From assembly GCA_035505655.1 (NCBI GenBank), contig DATJQP010000129.1, positions 1-52,528 of the forward strand: a DNA stretch of 52,528 bases. The letters are read 5' to 3'. Position 1 is the stretch's first letter. Every line of letters begins with the position of its first letter. Under the pieces are notes generated by a model. It made no database searches. It was not told the origin of the DNA and saw nothing but the letters and a program-made list of their open reading frames with translations. A program made the position numbers and the translations under genes. Origin of the DNA: JAGVPT01 sp035505655 (GTDB taxonomy: Bacteria; Bacteroidota; Ignavibacteria; UBA10030; UBA8401). Shown piece by piece: positions 16,669-25,316 of the stretch.

Positions 16669-18309
16669 ATGGACTGGATCGATTACCGACAACTGCAAAA
16701 CACCGATGCAGGGATATCGACGTTGTTCGCCGACTATCTCGACGATTTTGGGAAAGTGAAGGAGTTCTACGCCGGAGACTTCAGGGATAGGAAATCGTGG
16801 AAAAAGGTCATCAATCGGGTGCTTGGCCGGCAGATCGATCGCTCAACTCTCGTGCGGGTGCTGACAGAGCAGAACAAACAGAATCATTGCGGGATTAAGA
16901 CTCTTGCAAACATTGACCTCCTCGGCAACGATAATACTGTGGCCGTCGTCACCGGCCAGCAGATAGGTATCTGTACAGGGCCGTTGTACACGATTTACAA
17001 AGCAATCACCGCAGTGAAGCTTGCGGAGCAATGCTCTGCTGAACTGCCCGAGTACACCTTTGTGCCGGTGTTTTGGGTGGAAGGCGAGGACCACGACTTC
17101 GAAGAGATCAATTCGCTGAATGTTGTGACGCTTGAAGGACAGATCGAGAAGGTCGAGTACCTCCATGGCGGAAAGCCCTTTGAACGCAACCCCGGCCCGG
17201 TCGGCGCACTTCCGGTCGATTCGTACGCCGAGAAATTCTTCGACACCCTCGGCACGAAACTCCAGGAGACCGAGTTCAAGGCCCAGCTTTTTGCTTCCCT
17301 TCGGGGACATTACCGGTCCGGGAGCACGATGGGAAAGGCTTTTGTGGGGCTTATGCATCAGTTCTTTGAAGAGTCGGGCCTTATCTTCCTCGACCCGAAC
17401 GACGCGGAACTGAAGAAGATCGTCAGGCCGGTTTTCGTCAAAGAGTTCTCTGCCGTGACGAAGACATCGCAACTGGTCATCGAACGGAGCGCGGAGCTGG
17501 AGGAGCGCTACCACGCCCAGATCAAGGCGAAATCCCTCAACCTTTTCATGTTCCACAAGGGGGGGCGCTACCTCATTGAGCCCCGTGAAACCGATTTTAG
17601 CCTCAAGGGGACGCGGCAATTCTTCACCAAGGAGGAACTTGGCGGGCTCATCGAACAGTCGCCGGAACTCTTCTCTCCAAACGTGGTCCTTCGGCCCCTG
17701 TGCCAGGACACGCTGCTTCCGACGGCCGCCTACGTCGGCGGACCTTCCGAGATCGCCTATTTCGCGCAGCTTCAGCCCGCCTACGAGTTCTTCAACCTCC
17801 CGATGCCCATCATCTATCCTCGCGCGAGCGTCACGATCCTCGAAGAGAAGATCAAAACCGTGCTTGAAAAGTACCAGATTGAGATCGCAGAGCTTTGGTC
17901 GGACATCGACCCGCTCCTGCTGAGGATCGCCGAGCAGGTATCCGAAGTGAAGGTCGACGCACTCTTCGAACAGTTGCAGCGCCGGGTGAAAGAAGCGATC
18001 GCCGAATCCAGGTTTGGCATCCAGCAGATTGATTCCACACTATCGGGGAGCGTGGACTCGACCCTCTCAAGGATCGAATCTCAGCTTGGTGTGTTGAAGG
18101 AGAAAACTGAAGCGGCACAGCAGCGGCGGCAGGATATCACGCTCAAGCAGATCAAGAGGGCGTCGGCGCACATCTTCCCGAACTCGGTTCTCCAGGAGAG
18201 AGCGTTCAACGTCGTCTATTTCCTCAACAAGTACGGGCCGGACTTCGTCCGCTGGCTGAGCGGCGAAGTTGCCATCGACCGCTTCCAGCATCAGGTTATC
18301 GATCTCTAG
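16669..18309 (+). CDS. bshC: Bacillithiol biosynthesis cysteine-adding enzyme BshC
   Basis: BshC adds cysteine to GlcN-malate in the last step of bacillithiol synthesis. From the ATG at 16669 the product is 546 residues, the normal family length, and starts MDWIDYRQL as relatives do. Typical blocks are VVTGQQIGICTGPLYTIYKA, PVFWVEGEDHDFEEIN, RPLCQDTLLPTAAYVGGPSE and a C-terminal coiled coil (about 420-500). An ATG at 16603 would add 22 residues but lies before the likely promoter. Other bsh genes are not in the window. The gene is single and convergent with the ABC ATPase gene (7 bases between stops). Confidence 0.93.
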   Translation: MDWIDYRQLQNTDAGISTLFADYLDDFGKVKEFYAGDFRDRKSWKKVINRVLGRQIDRSTLVRVLTEQNKQNHCGIKTLANIDLLGNDNTVAVVTGQQIGICTGPLYTIYKAITAVKLAEQCSAELPEYTFVPVFWVEGEDHDFEEINSLNVVTLEGQIEKVEYLHGGKPFERNPGPVGALPVDSYAEKFFDTLGTKLQETEFKAQLFASLRGHYRSGSTMGKAFVGLMHQFFEESGLIFLDPNDAELKKIVRPVFVKEFSAVTKTSQLVIERSAELEERYHAQIKAKSLNLFMFHKGGRYLIEPRETDFSLKGTRQFFTKEELGGLIEQSPELFSPNVVLRPLCQDTLLPTAAYVGGPSEIAYFAQLQPAYEFFNLPMPIIYPRASVTILEEKIKTVLEKYQIEIAELWSDIDPLLLRIAEQVSEVKVDALFEQLQRRVKEAIAESRFGIQQIDSTLSGSVDSTLSRIESQLGVLKEKTEAAQQRRQDITLKQIKRASAHIFPNSVLQERAFNVVYFLNKYGPDFVRWLSGEVAIDRFQHQVIDL

Positions 18310-18316
18310 CCGATCC

Positions 18317-19420
18317 CTAGAGCACAGCTTCGGACTCCGCGTCGAAGAAATGTGCGCTGGCGAGGTCGAAAGAGAATTCGACGGAAGAACCGGCCCGCGG
18401 GACTTCGTCCGAAGCGACCCTCGAAACGTAGCGCGTTGCACCCCCCGTCGTGAAGTGGATAAAGATCTCATTCCCCATCGGTTCAACCACTTCGATTTTC
18501 GCTTTGCATCGCGGCAGGACAGCACGCTCGCCCTTTTTCACGAGCGCGATGTGTTCGGGCCGCAACCCCAGCCACAGTTCCCTCCCGGTGCGTCCTGAAA
18601 ACTTCCTGTGAACCCGCTTCGGGAGAGGAAGAAGGACGCCGGTTCCCTTCTCCTTGAACGCGAGCCCCTTTGACGAGATCAACGATCCTGCCATGAAGTT
18701 CATCGAGGGACTTCCAATGAACCCCGCGACGAACTTGTTCGCAGGCTTGTTGTAGAGATTCAACGGTGTGTTCGTCTGCTGGACGAGACCGTCCTTCATG
18801 ACGACGATTTTGTCCCCCATCGTCATCGCCTCCGTCTGGTCGTGCGTCACATAGATCATCGTTGCGCCGAGGTCCGTGTGAAGTTTCGAGATCTCGGTGC
18901 GCATTTGGACCCTGAGTTTCGCGTCGAGGTTGCTGAGAGGTTCGTCAAAGAGAAACACCTTCGGCTTTCGGACGATAGCCCGTCCCACGGCGACGCGCTG
19001 CCGCTGACCTCCCGAAAGGGCTTTCGGTTTCCGGTCGAGGTACTCTTCGATGCCGAGAATCCGGGCAGCCTCATGGACCCTGCTGGTGATCTCCCCCCTG
19101 GGAAATTTTCTCAGCTTAAGACCGAACGCCATGTTGTCGAAGACCGACATATGCGGATAAAGGGCGTAGTTCTGGAACACCATGGCGATATCCCGGTCCT
19201 TCGGAGCGACGTCGTTGACGACCTTCCCGTCGATGGAAATCGTCCCGGACGAGATCTCTTCGAGTCCGGCGACCATGCGTAGCGTCGTCGATTTGCCGCA
19301 TCCCGAAGGCCCGACGAGAACGACAAATTCCTTGTCGGCAATGTCGATATCGACATCTTTCACCGCGACGACTCCCCCTTCATACACTTTACGGACTTTT
19401 TCGAGATGAACGCTGGCCAC
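18317..19420 (-). CDS. ugpC: UgpC/MalK-type ABC transporter ATPase
   Basis: The 367-residue protein is an ATPase of the carbohydrate-importer class: Walker A GPSGCGKST, Q loop, signature LSGGQRQ, Walker B VFLFDEPLSNLDAKLR, then a C-terminal TOBE/OB regulatory domain (about 240-367). Such ATPases can serve several sugar importers. No permease or binding protein is encoded nearby, so it may be a shared ATPase. It starts with GTG at 19420 behind a clear AAGGAGA, 12 bases after aroA, and is the last gene of the long rimP-to-pnp cluster. Confidence 0.92.
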   Translation of the reverse strand: MASVHLEKVRKVYEGGVVAVKDVDIDIADKEFVVLVGPSGCGKSTTLRMVAGLEEISSGTISIDGKVVNDVAPKDRDIAMVFQNYALYPHMSVFDNMAFGLKLRKFPRGEITSRVHEAARILGIEEYLDRKPKALSGGQRQRVAVGRAIVRKPKVFLFDEPLSNLDAKLRVQMRTEISKLHTDLGATMIYVTHDQTEAMTMGDKIVVMKDGLVQQTNTPLNLYNKPANKFVAGFIGSPSMNFMAGSLISSKGLAFKEKGTGVLLPLPKRVHRKFSGRTGRELWLGLRPEHIALVKKGERAVLPRCKAKIEVVEPMGNEIFIHFTTGGATRYVSRVASDEVPRAGSSVEFSFDLASAHFFDAESEAVL

Positions 19421-19432
19421 GATGGTTCTCCT

Positions 19433-20719
19433 TCAATGGGTAAGGTGGTGGAGGGTTTCCCAGAACGATGGGTAGGAGATATCGACGCATCCGGAATCCT
19501 TGATGAGCGAACTGCCCGGGAGGTTGGCGGCGGCGACGCCGAAAGACATTGCTATCCGATGATCGCCGAAACTATCGAATTCGGCCGGCCGGAGCTTTTG
19601 CCTTCCCCCCTCAAACGCGAACCCGTCTTCGTACTCCTCCACTTCGATCCCCATGAGACGAAGGTTCTCGCACACGGCCGCTATCCGGTCGCACTCTTTG
19701 TTCCTCAGCTCAAATGCGTCACGCACCTCGAACAGACCGTTGGAGAATGCACCGGCGACCGCCAGGATCGGTATCTCATCGATGACGTTGGGAATGAGGG
19801 ATCCGCTGAGCCTGACGTCCGATGAAAGATCCGAACTTCTCACTGCCAGGTCGGCGATCGGCTCTCCGCCGGCCGTCCGTTTGTTCTCGATGGTCACCCT
19901 CCCTCCCATCGTAGCAAGGAGGTCGAGATATCCGATGCGCGTCGGGTTGACGCCGACGTTTCGGATGAGAATATCGGCGTCTCCCGCGATGAGGGCGGCG
20001 ACGACAAAGAACGCCGCGGACGAAGGATCTCCCCCCACAACAAACTTTCGGGCGGGTATTCGCATTCCTCCCGAGACAGTCACCTCCGTAGATCCGTTGG
20101 AGTGAACGTGGGTGAGGCCAAGCATCCGTTCGGTGTGATCCCTCGAAGGCTGGTGTTCAACGACCGTGGTGGCGCCCTCGGCATACAAGCCGGCAAAGAG
20201 CACGGCCGACTTCACCTGGGCACTGGCGACGGGGAGCTCGTAGGTGATTCCATGGAGCCTTTCAGGAGGGAAGATCCTCAACGGGGCCGTAAACTTGTCG
20301 GTTCCCACGATCTGCGCCCCCATTTCCGTCAGAGGGTCGATGATCCGCTTCATGGGGCGCCGGACCAGGTATTGGTCTCCGCTGATCTTCGTCGGGAAAC
20401 GCTGCCCGACGAGGATCCCGGAGAGGAGTCTGATCGTCGTCCCCGAATTCCCGGCGTCGAGGGGCCCGGGAGGCTGGCGAAAACCGTGCAGTCCTTTCCC
20501 TTCGATCGTTAGAGTCTCACCTTCAAGCCGGGCGTCCGCTCCGAGGGTGCGCAAACAGGCAAGCGTGCTTCTCGGATCGGCCGCGTCAAGGTAGCCCAGG
20601 ATTTCGGTCGTTCCTTCGGAGATGGCTCCGATCATCATCGCACGATGGGAGATCGACTTGTCTCCCGGGACAGTGATCTCTCCCCGGAGTCGCTCAACCT
20701 GGCAGAGCGCCTTGTCCAT
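19433..20719 (-). CDS. aroA: 3-phosphoshikimate 1-carboxyvinyltransferase (EPSP synthase)
   Basis: AroA joins shikimate 3-phosphate and PEP in the shikimate pathway to chorismate, the substrate of the trpEG pair at 50 kb. The 428 residues carry the PEP and substrate motifs GDKSISHRAMMIGAI and LDAGNSGTTIRLLSG, then RNKECDRI and FGDHRIAMSF near the end, all typical of the family. It lies 45 bases after pnp, an unusual place for it. No terminator is evident between them. Confidence 0.96.
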   Translation of the reverse strand: MDKALCQVERLRGEITVPGDKSISHRAMMIGAISEGTTEILGYLDAADPRSTLACLRTLGADARLEGETLTIEGKGLHGFRQPPGPLDAGNSGTTIRLLSGILVGQRFPTKISGDQYLVRRPMKRIIDPLTEMGAQIVGTDKFTAPLRIFPPERLHGITYELPVASAQVKSAVLFAGLYAEGATTVVEHQPSRDHTERMLGLTHVHSNGSTEVTVSGGMRIPARKFVVGGDPSSAAFFVVAALIAGDADILIRNVGVNPTRIGYLDLLATMGGRVTIENKRTAGGEPIADLAVRSSDLSSDVRLSGSLIPNVIDEIPILAVAGAFSNGLFEVRDAFELRNKECDRIAAVCENLRLMGIEVEEYEDGFAFEGGRQKLRPAEFDSFGDHRIAMSFGVAAANLPGSSLIKDSGCVDISYPSFWETLHHLTH

Positions 20720-20764
20720 GCGTTATCCTCGCCACGAGCACGGTCTGTGGGGACCGGCCGATGA

Positions 20765-22876
20765 TTACGACTGATGAGCAGATTCGTGCTTCTTCTTGTC
20801 GCCAAGAAGAACCGCCTTACGGCTAAGGTTTAGCCTTCCCTTGTCATCGATCTCGACCAGCTTCACGTCGAAGACATCGCCGACCTTGCAGAAATCTGCG
20901 ACCTTCTCAACCCTCTTCACGTCGAGTTGAGACACGTGGACGAGACCCTCTTTGCCCGGGAGGATTTCAACGAAGGCTCCAAAGTCCATGATCTTTTTCA
21001 CCGTCGCGGTATAGATCTTGCCCACTTCCGGGATCTCCGTGATTCGACCGATGAGGGCAAGGGCTTTGTCGCTCGCTTCTTGCGACGTCGCGGCAATGAC
21101 GACCGTACCGTCGTCCTCGATATCCACTTCCGCTCCGGATTCCGCCACGATGCTGCGGATATTCTTGCCGCCCGGACCGATGACCGCGCCGATCATATCG
21201 ACCGGAATCTTGATCGTGGTCAGGCGAGGGGCATACATGCTGAGACTCTGCCGCGGCGTTGAGATCGCGGCATCCATCTTGTCGAGCTTGTGAAGACGAC
21301 CGGCTTTCGCTTGTTCGACGGCACGACTGAGGATCTCGAAGGATATTCCCTTGATCTTGATATCCATCTGGAAAGCGGTGATCCCGTTTCGAGTGCCGGC
21401 GACCTTGAAGTCCATGTCTCCGAGGTGATCCTCATTGCCGAGGATATCGCTCAGGATTGCGACACGGTCTCCCTCTTTCACAAGCCCCATGGCGATGCCC
21501 GCAACCGACCTTTTGAGCGGCACGCCGCCGTCGAACAGGGCGAGGGAGCCAGCGCATACCGTCGCCATCGACGAGGAGCCGTTCGACTCAAGGATATCGG
21601 AGACGATGCGAACGGTGTAAGGGAATTCCTTTTCATCGGGAATGAGGTTTTTGAGAGCGCGCTCCGCAAGATTGCCGTGCCCGACTTCGCGCCTTCCGAC
21701 CGCAAGCCTTCCTGTCTCTCCAACGCTGAAAGGAGGGAAATTGTAATGGAGCATGAACCGGCGAGTCGATTCGGGAAGAAGACCGTCGAGAATCTGTTCG
21801 TCGAGTTTCGTTCCAAGCGTTATCGTCGTGAGTGATTGTGTCTCTCCGCGTGTAAAGAGGGCGGATCCATGCGTGCGGGGAAGCAGGCCGAGTTCGATGG
21901 AGATCGGGCGAATATCGGTGAGCCCTCGCCCGTCGAGTCGTTTTCCCTTAGAAAGGATCATCTCACGCATCTCGTACTTCTCGATGTCGTGGAGGATCTG
22001 CTTGATCGCTTTCTCCTGTTCCGGGAAGCGCTCGGCAAGTGCGGTCAAGACTCCGGTTTCAATCTCCCCATCTGCCTTTGAACGCTCGTCCTTCGAGAGA
22101 ACCGTATTCACCGTCGCGCGGATCTTTTCCCCGACGAGCGACTTCACGGCCTCGAGAAGCTCCGGGTTGATCTCCGGCAGCGTCACGACTCGCTTTGTCA
22201 CGTGCAATTCGGCGGCAAGCTCTTTTTGGAGGACGCAGATCTTGTGGATCGCGTCGTGTCCGAACTTCAGCGCGTCGAGAAGGTCGTTTTCGGAGATTTC
22301 CCGTGCCTCGCCTTCGACCATAACGATGGAGTCCTCGGTGCCGGCCAGGGTAATGTCCATGTCGCTTTTCTCGAGCTCGTCAAACGTTGGATTGATGAGC
22401 ATCGATCCGTCGAGCCGCCCGATACGGACCTCGGCGATCGGGCCGTCAAACGGAGAGTCCGACACCATGAGGGCTGCCGATGCCGCACACGCTCCGAGTA
22501 CATCGGCGTCGTTCTGCTGGTCGGAGGAATAGACATTGACGATGATCTGAGTTTCGTTTCGGTATCCTTCAGGGAACATCGGCCGTATGGGTCTGTCGAT
22601 GAGTCTTGCGGAAAGCACCTCCTTATCCGTCGGCCTCCCCTCCCGTTTGAGAAATCCTCCGGGTATTTTGCCCGCCGCGGCCATCTTTTCCCTGTACTCG
22701 ACCTGGAGCGGGAAATAGTCGCGGTCTTCCTCGGCGTCCTTCGGAGCGACGACGGTCGCGAGGACCATCGTATCTGCGTACCGTGCCATGACGGCGCCGT
22801 CCGCCTGTTTTGCGAAGCGTCCGGTTTCGAGCGACAATGTATCGTTTCCTATTTTTATCTCTTTTCGTACCACCAT
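20765..22876 (-). CDS. pnp: Polyribonucleotide nucleotidyltransferase (PNPase)
   Basis: PNPase degrades RNA 3' to 5' by phosphorolysis and can add tails. The 703-residue protein has two RNase PH-like domains (about 5-230 and 310-535), an all-alpha linker, a KH domain with IGPGGKNIRSI (about 550-610) and a C-terminal S1 domain (about 620-690). The active-site region RRFMLHYNFPPFSVGE is intact. It follows rpsO, as in most bacteria, with a hairpin in the 64-base gap that may be a processing site. Confidence 0.98.
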   Translation of the reverse strand: MVVRKEIKIGNDTLSLETGRFAKQADGAVMARYADTMVLATVVAPKDAEEDRDYFPLQVEYREKMAAAGKIPGGFLKREGRPTDKEVLSARLIDRPIRPMFPEGYRNETQIIVNVYSSDQQNDADVLGACAASAALMVSDSPFDGPIAEVRIGRLDGSMLINPTFDELEKSDMDITLAGTEDSIVMVEGEAREISENDLLDALKFGHDAIHKICVLQKELAAELHVTKRVVTLPEINPELLEAVKSLVGEKIRATVNTVLSKDERSKADGEIETGVLTALAERFPEQEKAIKQILHDIEKYEMREMILSKGKRLDGRGLTDIRPISIELGLLPRTHGSALFTRGETQSLTTITLGTKLDEQILDGLLPESTRRFMLHYNFPPFSVGETGRLAVGRREVGHGNLAERALKNLIPDEKEFPYTVRIVSDILESNGSSSMATVCAGSLALFDGGVPLKRSVAGIAMGLVKEGDRVAILSDILGNEDHLGDMDFKVAGTRNGITAFQMDIKIKGISFEILSRAVEQAKAGRLHKLDKMDAAISTPRQSLSMYAPRLTTIKIPVDMIGAVIGPGGKNIRSIVAESGAEVDIEDDGTVVIAATSQEASDKALALIGRITEIPEVGKIYTATVKKIMDFGAFVEILPGKEGLVHVSQLDVKRVEKVADFCKVGDVFDVKLVEIDDKGRLNLSRKAVLLGDKKKHESAHQS

Positions 22877-22908
22877 AGTTGTAGCTTCATTCTGTTTGAT
22901 TCATGGTT

Positions 22909-22928
22909 GCGCCGACTTAGTCCGGCGC
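22909..22928 (-). other. Hairpin between rpsO and pnp
   Basis: GCGCCG and CGGCGC form a 6-bp stem around an 8-base loop in the rpsO-pnp gap. No T tract follows on the minus strand, so it is not a classical terminator. In E. coli a stem-loop at the same place is cut by RNase III to control pnp; a similar role here is a guess. Confidence 0.4.
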
Positions 22929-22940
22929 TTCTGTCTCCGC

Positions 22941-23210
22941 CTACTTGCGGATGTCCAATTCCTGGATGATCTTGCGATAGCGTTCGATGTTCTTCTCCAT
23001 AAGGTAATCGAGGAGCCGCCGCCTCTTGCCGACCATTCTCAAGAGGCCGACGCGTGAGTGGTTATCCTTTTTATGCGCACCAAAATGCGATGAGAGCGAA
23101 TTGATGTTGGCGGTGAGGATTGCGATCTGCACTTCCGGAGTCCCGGAATCCGACGGCGACTTGCCGTACTTCTTGACGAATTCCGCCTTCTGAGCCTTTG
23201 AGATGGACAT
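22941..23210 (-). CDS. rpsO: 30S ribosomal protein S15
   Basis: The 89-residue protein is a standard S15: SGTPEVQIAILTANINSLSSH, then KKDNHSRVGLLRMVGKRRRL, the 16S rRNA-binding helices. It is a primary binder of the 16S central domain. A strong AAGGAG lies 5 bases before the ATG. The gene sits between ribF and pnp, a conserved order. Confidence 0.98.
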   Translation of the reverse strand: MSISKAQKAEFVKKYGKSPSDSGTPEVQIAILTANINSLSSHFGAHKKDNHSRVGLLRMVGKRRRLLDYLMEKNIERYRKIIQELDIRK

Positions 23211-23235
23211 GCCTGCTCCTTAGAGTTGAATGTTG

Positions 23236-24198
23236 TTATAGTTGACGTGTCTCAAAAATCTTCTGTCCTTCAATTTTGTCCCGGTTCATCTCCTTTACGA
23301 GGTCGTCGGGCGAGCCGAACTTTCGCTGTTCCCGAATCCACTCGACGCACTCGACCGTCATCCGTTTTCCGTAAAGGTCCCCGTCGAAGTCGTAGAGGAA
23401 GACTTCGCACATGCGGCGATGCCCGTCGAAAAACGTCGGCAGGACCCCAATACTCAGGAGACCCCGATGTCGTCTCCCTTCCACAGACGCGGTGACGGCG
23501 TAGACGCCGTTTGCAGGGAGAATCTTCCGCGGTTCATCGATCGTGAGGTTCGCCGTCGGAAAGCCGAGCGATCTGCCACGCCTGTCCCCCGCTGCAACGG
23601 AACCCGAAAACGAATACCGTCTCCCGAGAAGCCGATTGGCTTTGCCGAGATTCCCTTCGGCAAGGCACGTGCGGATAAGAGTGCTGCTGACGATCTCATT
23701 CTCCACGAGAAATTCCTTCTCGGCGACGACGGAGAACCCGAATTCTCGTCCCAACTCAAGGAGTTCGGCGGGACCCGCCTCCCTGTCTCGGCCGAAACCG
23801 TGATCGTAGCCTTCGATGACCTCACTCACCCCGATTCCTCCGATGATGTACTCCGAGTAGAAGTCCCGGAAAGACTTCCGCGAAAACTCGAAGGTAAACT
23901 CGATGACGAGCGTTTCGTCGACTCCGAGGGCGGAGAAGAGGTCAAGCTTCTCTGAAAGAGTGGTCAATAACTCGACCGGTCCCGAGGGAGAGGTCCCTTC
24001 GGCGCGTTTCCTCTGCACAACCTCTTTCGGGTGAGGATCGAAGGTCACGAGGACGCTCCTGCCGCCCCGTTCCTTTGCGCTTCGCACGACATCTCGGATA
24101 ATCTGTTGATGAGCGACATGAACCCCGTCAAAGGTCCCGATGGACAAGACTGTTCCCTGAAAGTACTCGACCTCACTGAGTGACCGTGCGACGATCAT
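23236..24198 (-). CDS. ribF: Bifunctional riboflavin kinase / FAD synthetase
   Basis: RibF makes FMN and FAD from riboflavin. The N-terminal nucleotidyltransferase domain (about 15-185) has GTFDGVHVAHQQI; the C-terminal kinase domain (about 190-305) has the PTANL motif for Mg-ATP. Its length of 320 residues is usual. The ATG at 24198 overlaps the truB stop by 4 bases. The order truB-ribF-rpsO is common in bacteria. Confidence 0.96.
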   Translation of the reverse strand: MIVARSLSEVEYFQGTVLSIGTFDGVHVAHQQIIRDVVRSAKERGGRSVLVTFDPHPKEVVQRKRAEGTSPSGPVELLTTLSEKLDLFSALGVDETLVIEFTFEFSRKSFRDFYSEYIIGGIGVSEVIEGYDHGFGRDREAGPAELLELGREFGFSVVAEKEFLVENEIVSSTLIRTCLAEGNLGKANRLLGRRYSFSGSVAAGDRRGRSLGFPTANLTIDEPRKILPANGVYAVTASVEGRRHRGLLSIGVLPTFFDGHRRMCEVFLYDFDGDLYGKRMTVECVEWIREQRKFGSPDDLVKEMNRDKIEGQKIFETRQL

Positions 24199-24944
24199 CG
24201 CCGGGCCTCCGCCATCAGCCTTGAGCGCCGTTGGCTGAGCGAGTAGAGACCGTCGAGGTCAAGCGCCTGGGTAAGTGAAAGATCGCCTATCCGGACTCTT
24301 CGAAGCTCCGACAGGAAAGCGCCGCATCCGAGTTCTTTGCCGCACTGGTCGACGAGAGACCTCACGTACGTTCCCTTCGAACAGACAACGCGGAATCTCA
24401 CGAAGGGCGGGGCGAAATCAAGGATCCCGAGATCTGAGATCGTTACCTCTTTTGGCTGCCGCTCGAGCGATCTTCCTTTTCGGGCGTATTTGTAGAGGGG
24501 CTTGCCGGAGTGCTTCGCCGCGGAATACATCGGAGGGACCTGCATCTGGACCCCGCGGTGCGATTCAAAAACGGCTTTGACAGCCTCAAGGGTCACGGAG
24601 GAATAGTCTTTCTGGTTTTCCCGGGGAGTCTCCGAATCGAGACTTGCGGTTGTCGCACCCAGCGTCATGACACCCTCGTATTCCTTTTCGCAGCCGGAGT
24701 ATCGGTCGATCTCTTTCGTTCTCCTCCCGGTACAGAGGATCAGCAGGCCGGTCGCCTTTGGATCAAGTGTTCCCGCGTGGCCTACCTTCTGCACATGAAA
24801 AAGATCTCTCACCCGGTGCACAACATCGAACGAAGTCCAATCGAGAGGCTTGTCGATAAGGAGGAGCTCCCCCTTCTCGAAGTCCAGGCTCCCAAGGTCC
24901 GAGTCCAGTTGGACCGGATCACTCCGTTCGATGATCTTTCTCAT
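24195..24944 (-). CDS. truB: tRNA pseudouridine-55 synthase
   Basis: TruB converts U55 to pseudouridine in the T arm of tRNAs. It shows the family start motif LLIDKPLDWTSFDVVHRVR, the catalytic Asp in GHAGTLDPKATGLL, and the later GTYVRSLVDQCG. About 25 residues precede the core, and the first 26 bases overlap the end of rbfA, so translation is probably coupled. A later start is possible. Confidence 0.95.
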   Translation of the reverse strand: MRKIIERSDPVQLDSDLGSLDFEKGELLLIDKPLDWTSFDVVHRVRDLFHVQKVGHAGTLDPKATGLLILCTGRRTKEIDRYSGCEKEYEGVMTLGATTASLDSETPRENQKDYSSVTLEAVKAVFESHRGVQMQVPPMYSAAKHSGKPLYKYARKGRSLERQPKEVTISDLGILDFAPPFVRFRVVCSKGTYVRSLVDQCGKELGCGAFLSELRRVRIGDLSLTQALDLDGLYSLSQRRSRLMAEARR

Positions 24945-25275
24945 GGATTTGTTTGATCAGCTTCTCGAGGTTTTCGACCTTGTCCATCGTATCATCATGG
25001 CAGAATTGCAGCGCCGGAGTGAAGCGCATATTGAGGTGCGCTGCCAGCCGGCTGCGGATGGCTGTCTTCTCTGCTTCGAGTCTCGCGAGCGTTTTCTGCC
25101 GGAGTGTTTCCGAGCCGAGAATGCTCACATAAACCTTGGCATGTTTTAAATCCGGGGTGACCCGCACCTCGGTCACCGTGCTGAATCCCAGCTCTCCGCC
25201 GCTGAATTCTCTGCTGATGAGGGTGCCGAGTTCGTGACGCAGCAGTGACGCGACTTTCTCTGTTCTGAGGGACAT
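24919..25275 (-). CDS. rbfA: Ribosome-binding factor A
   Basis: RbfA is a small KH-fold factor for 30S maturation and cold adaptation. The 118 residues start MSLRTEKVASLLRHELGTLI and contain VRVTPDLKHAKVYVSILG and the C-terminal LQFCHDDTMDK, all as in the family. It lies between infB (41 bases upstream) and truB (overlapping), the common order. Confidence 0.95.
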   Translation of the reverse strand: MSLRTEKVASLLRHELGTLISREFSGGELGFSTVTEVRVTPDLKHAKVYVSILGSETLRQKTLARLEAEKTAIRSRLAAHLNMRFTPALQFCHDDTMDKVENLEKLIKQIHEKDHRTE

Positions 25276-25316
25276 TCTTCTTACTCGCTGATGATATGGA
25301 CGGGCGCAAGGTCAAC

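Noticed and set aside
20735..20760. CGGTC/GACCG hairpin between pnp and aroA
   Set aside because: The stem is only 5 bp and no T tract follows on the transcribed strand, so it is not a terminator.
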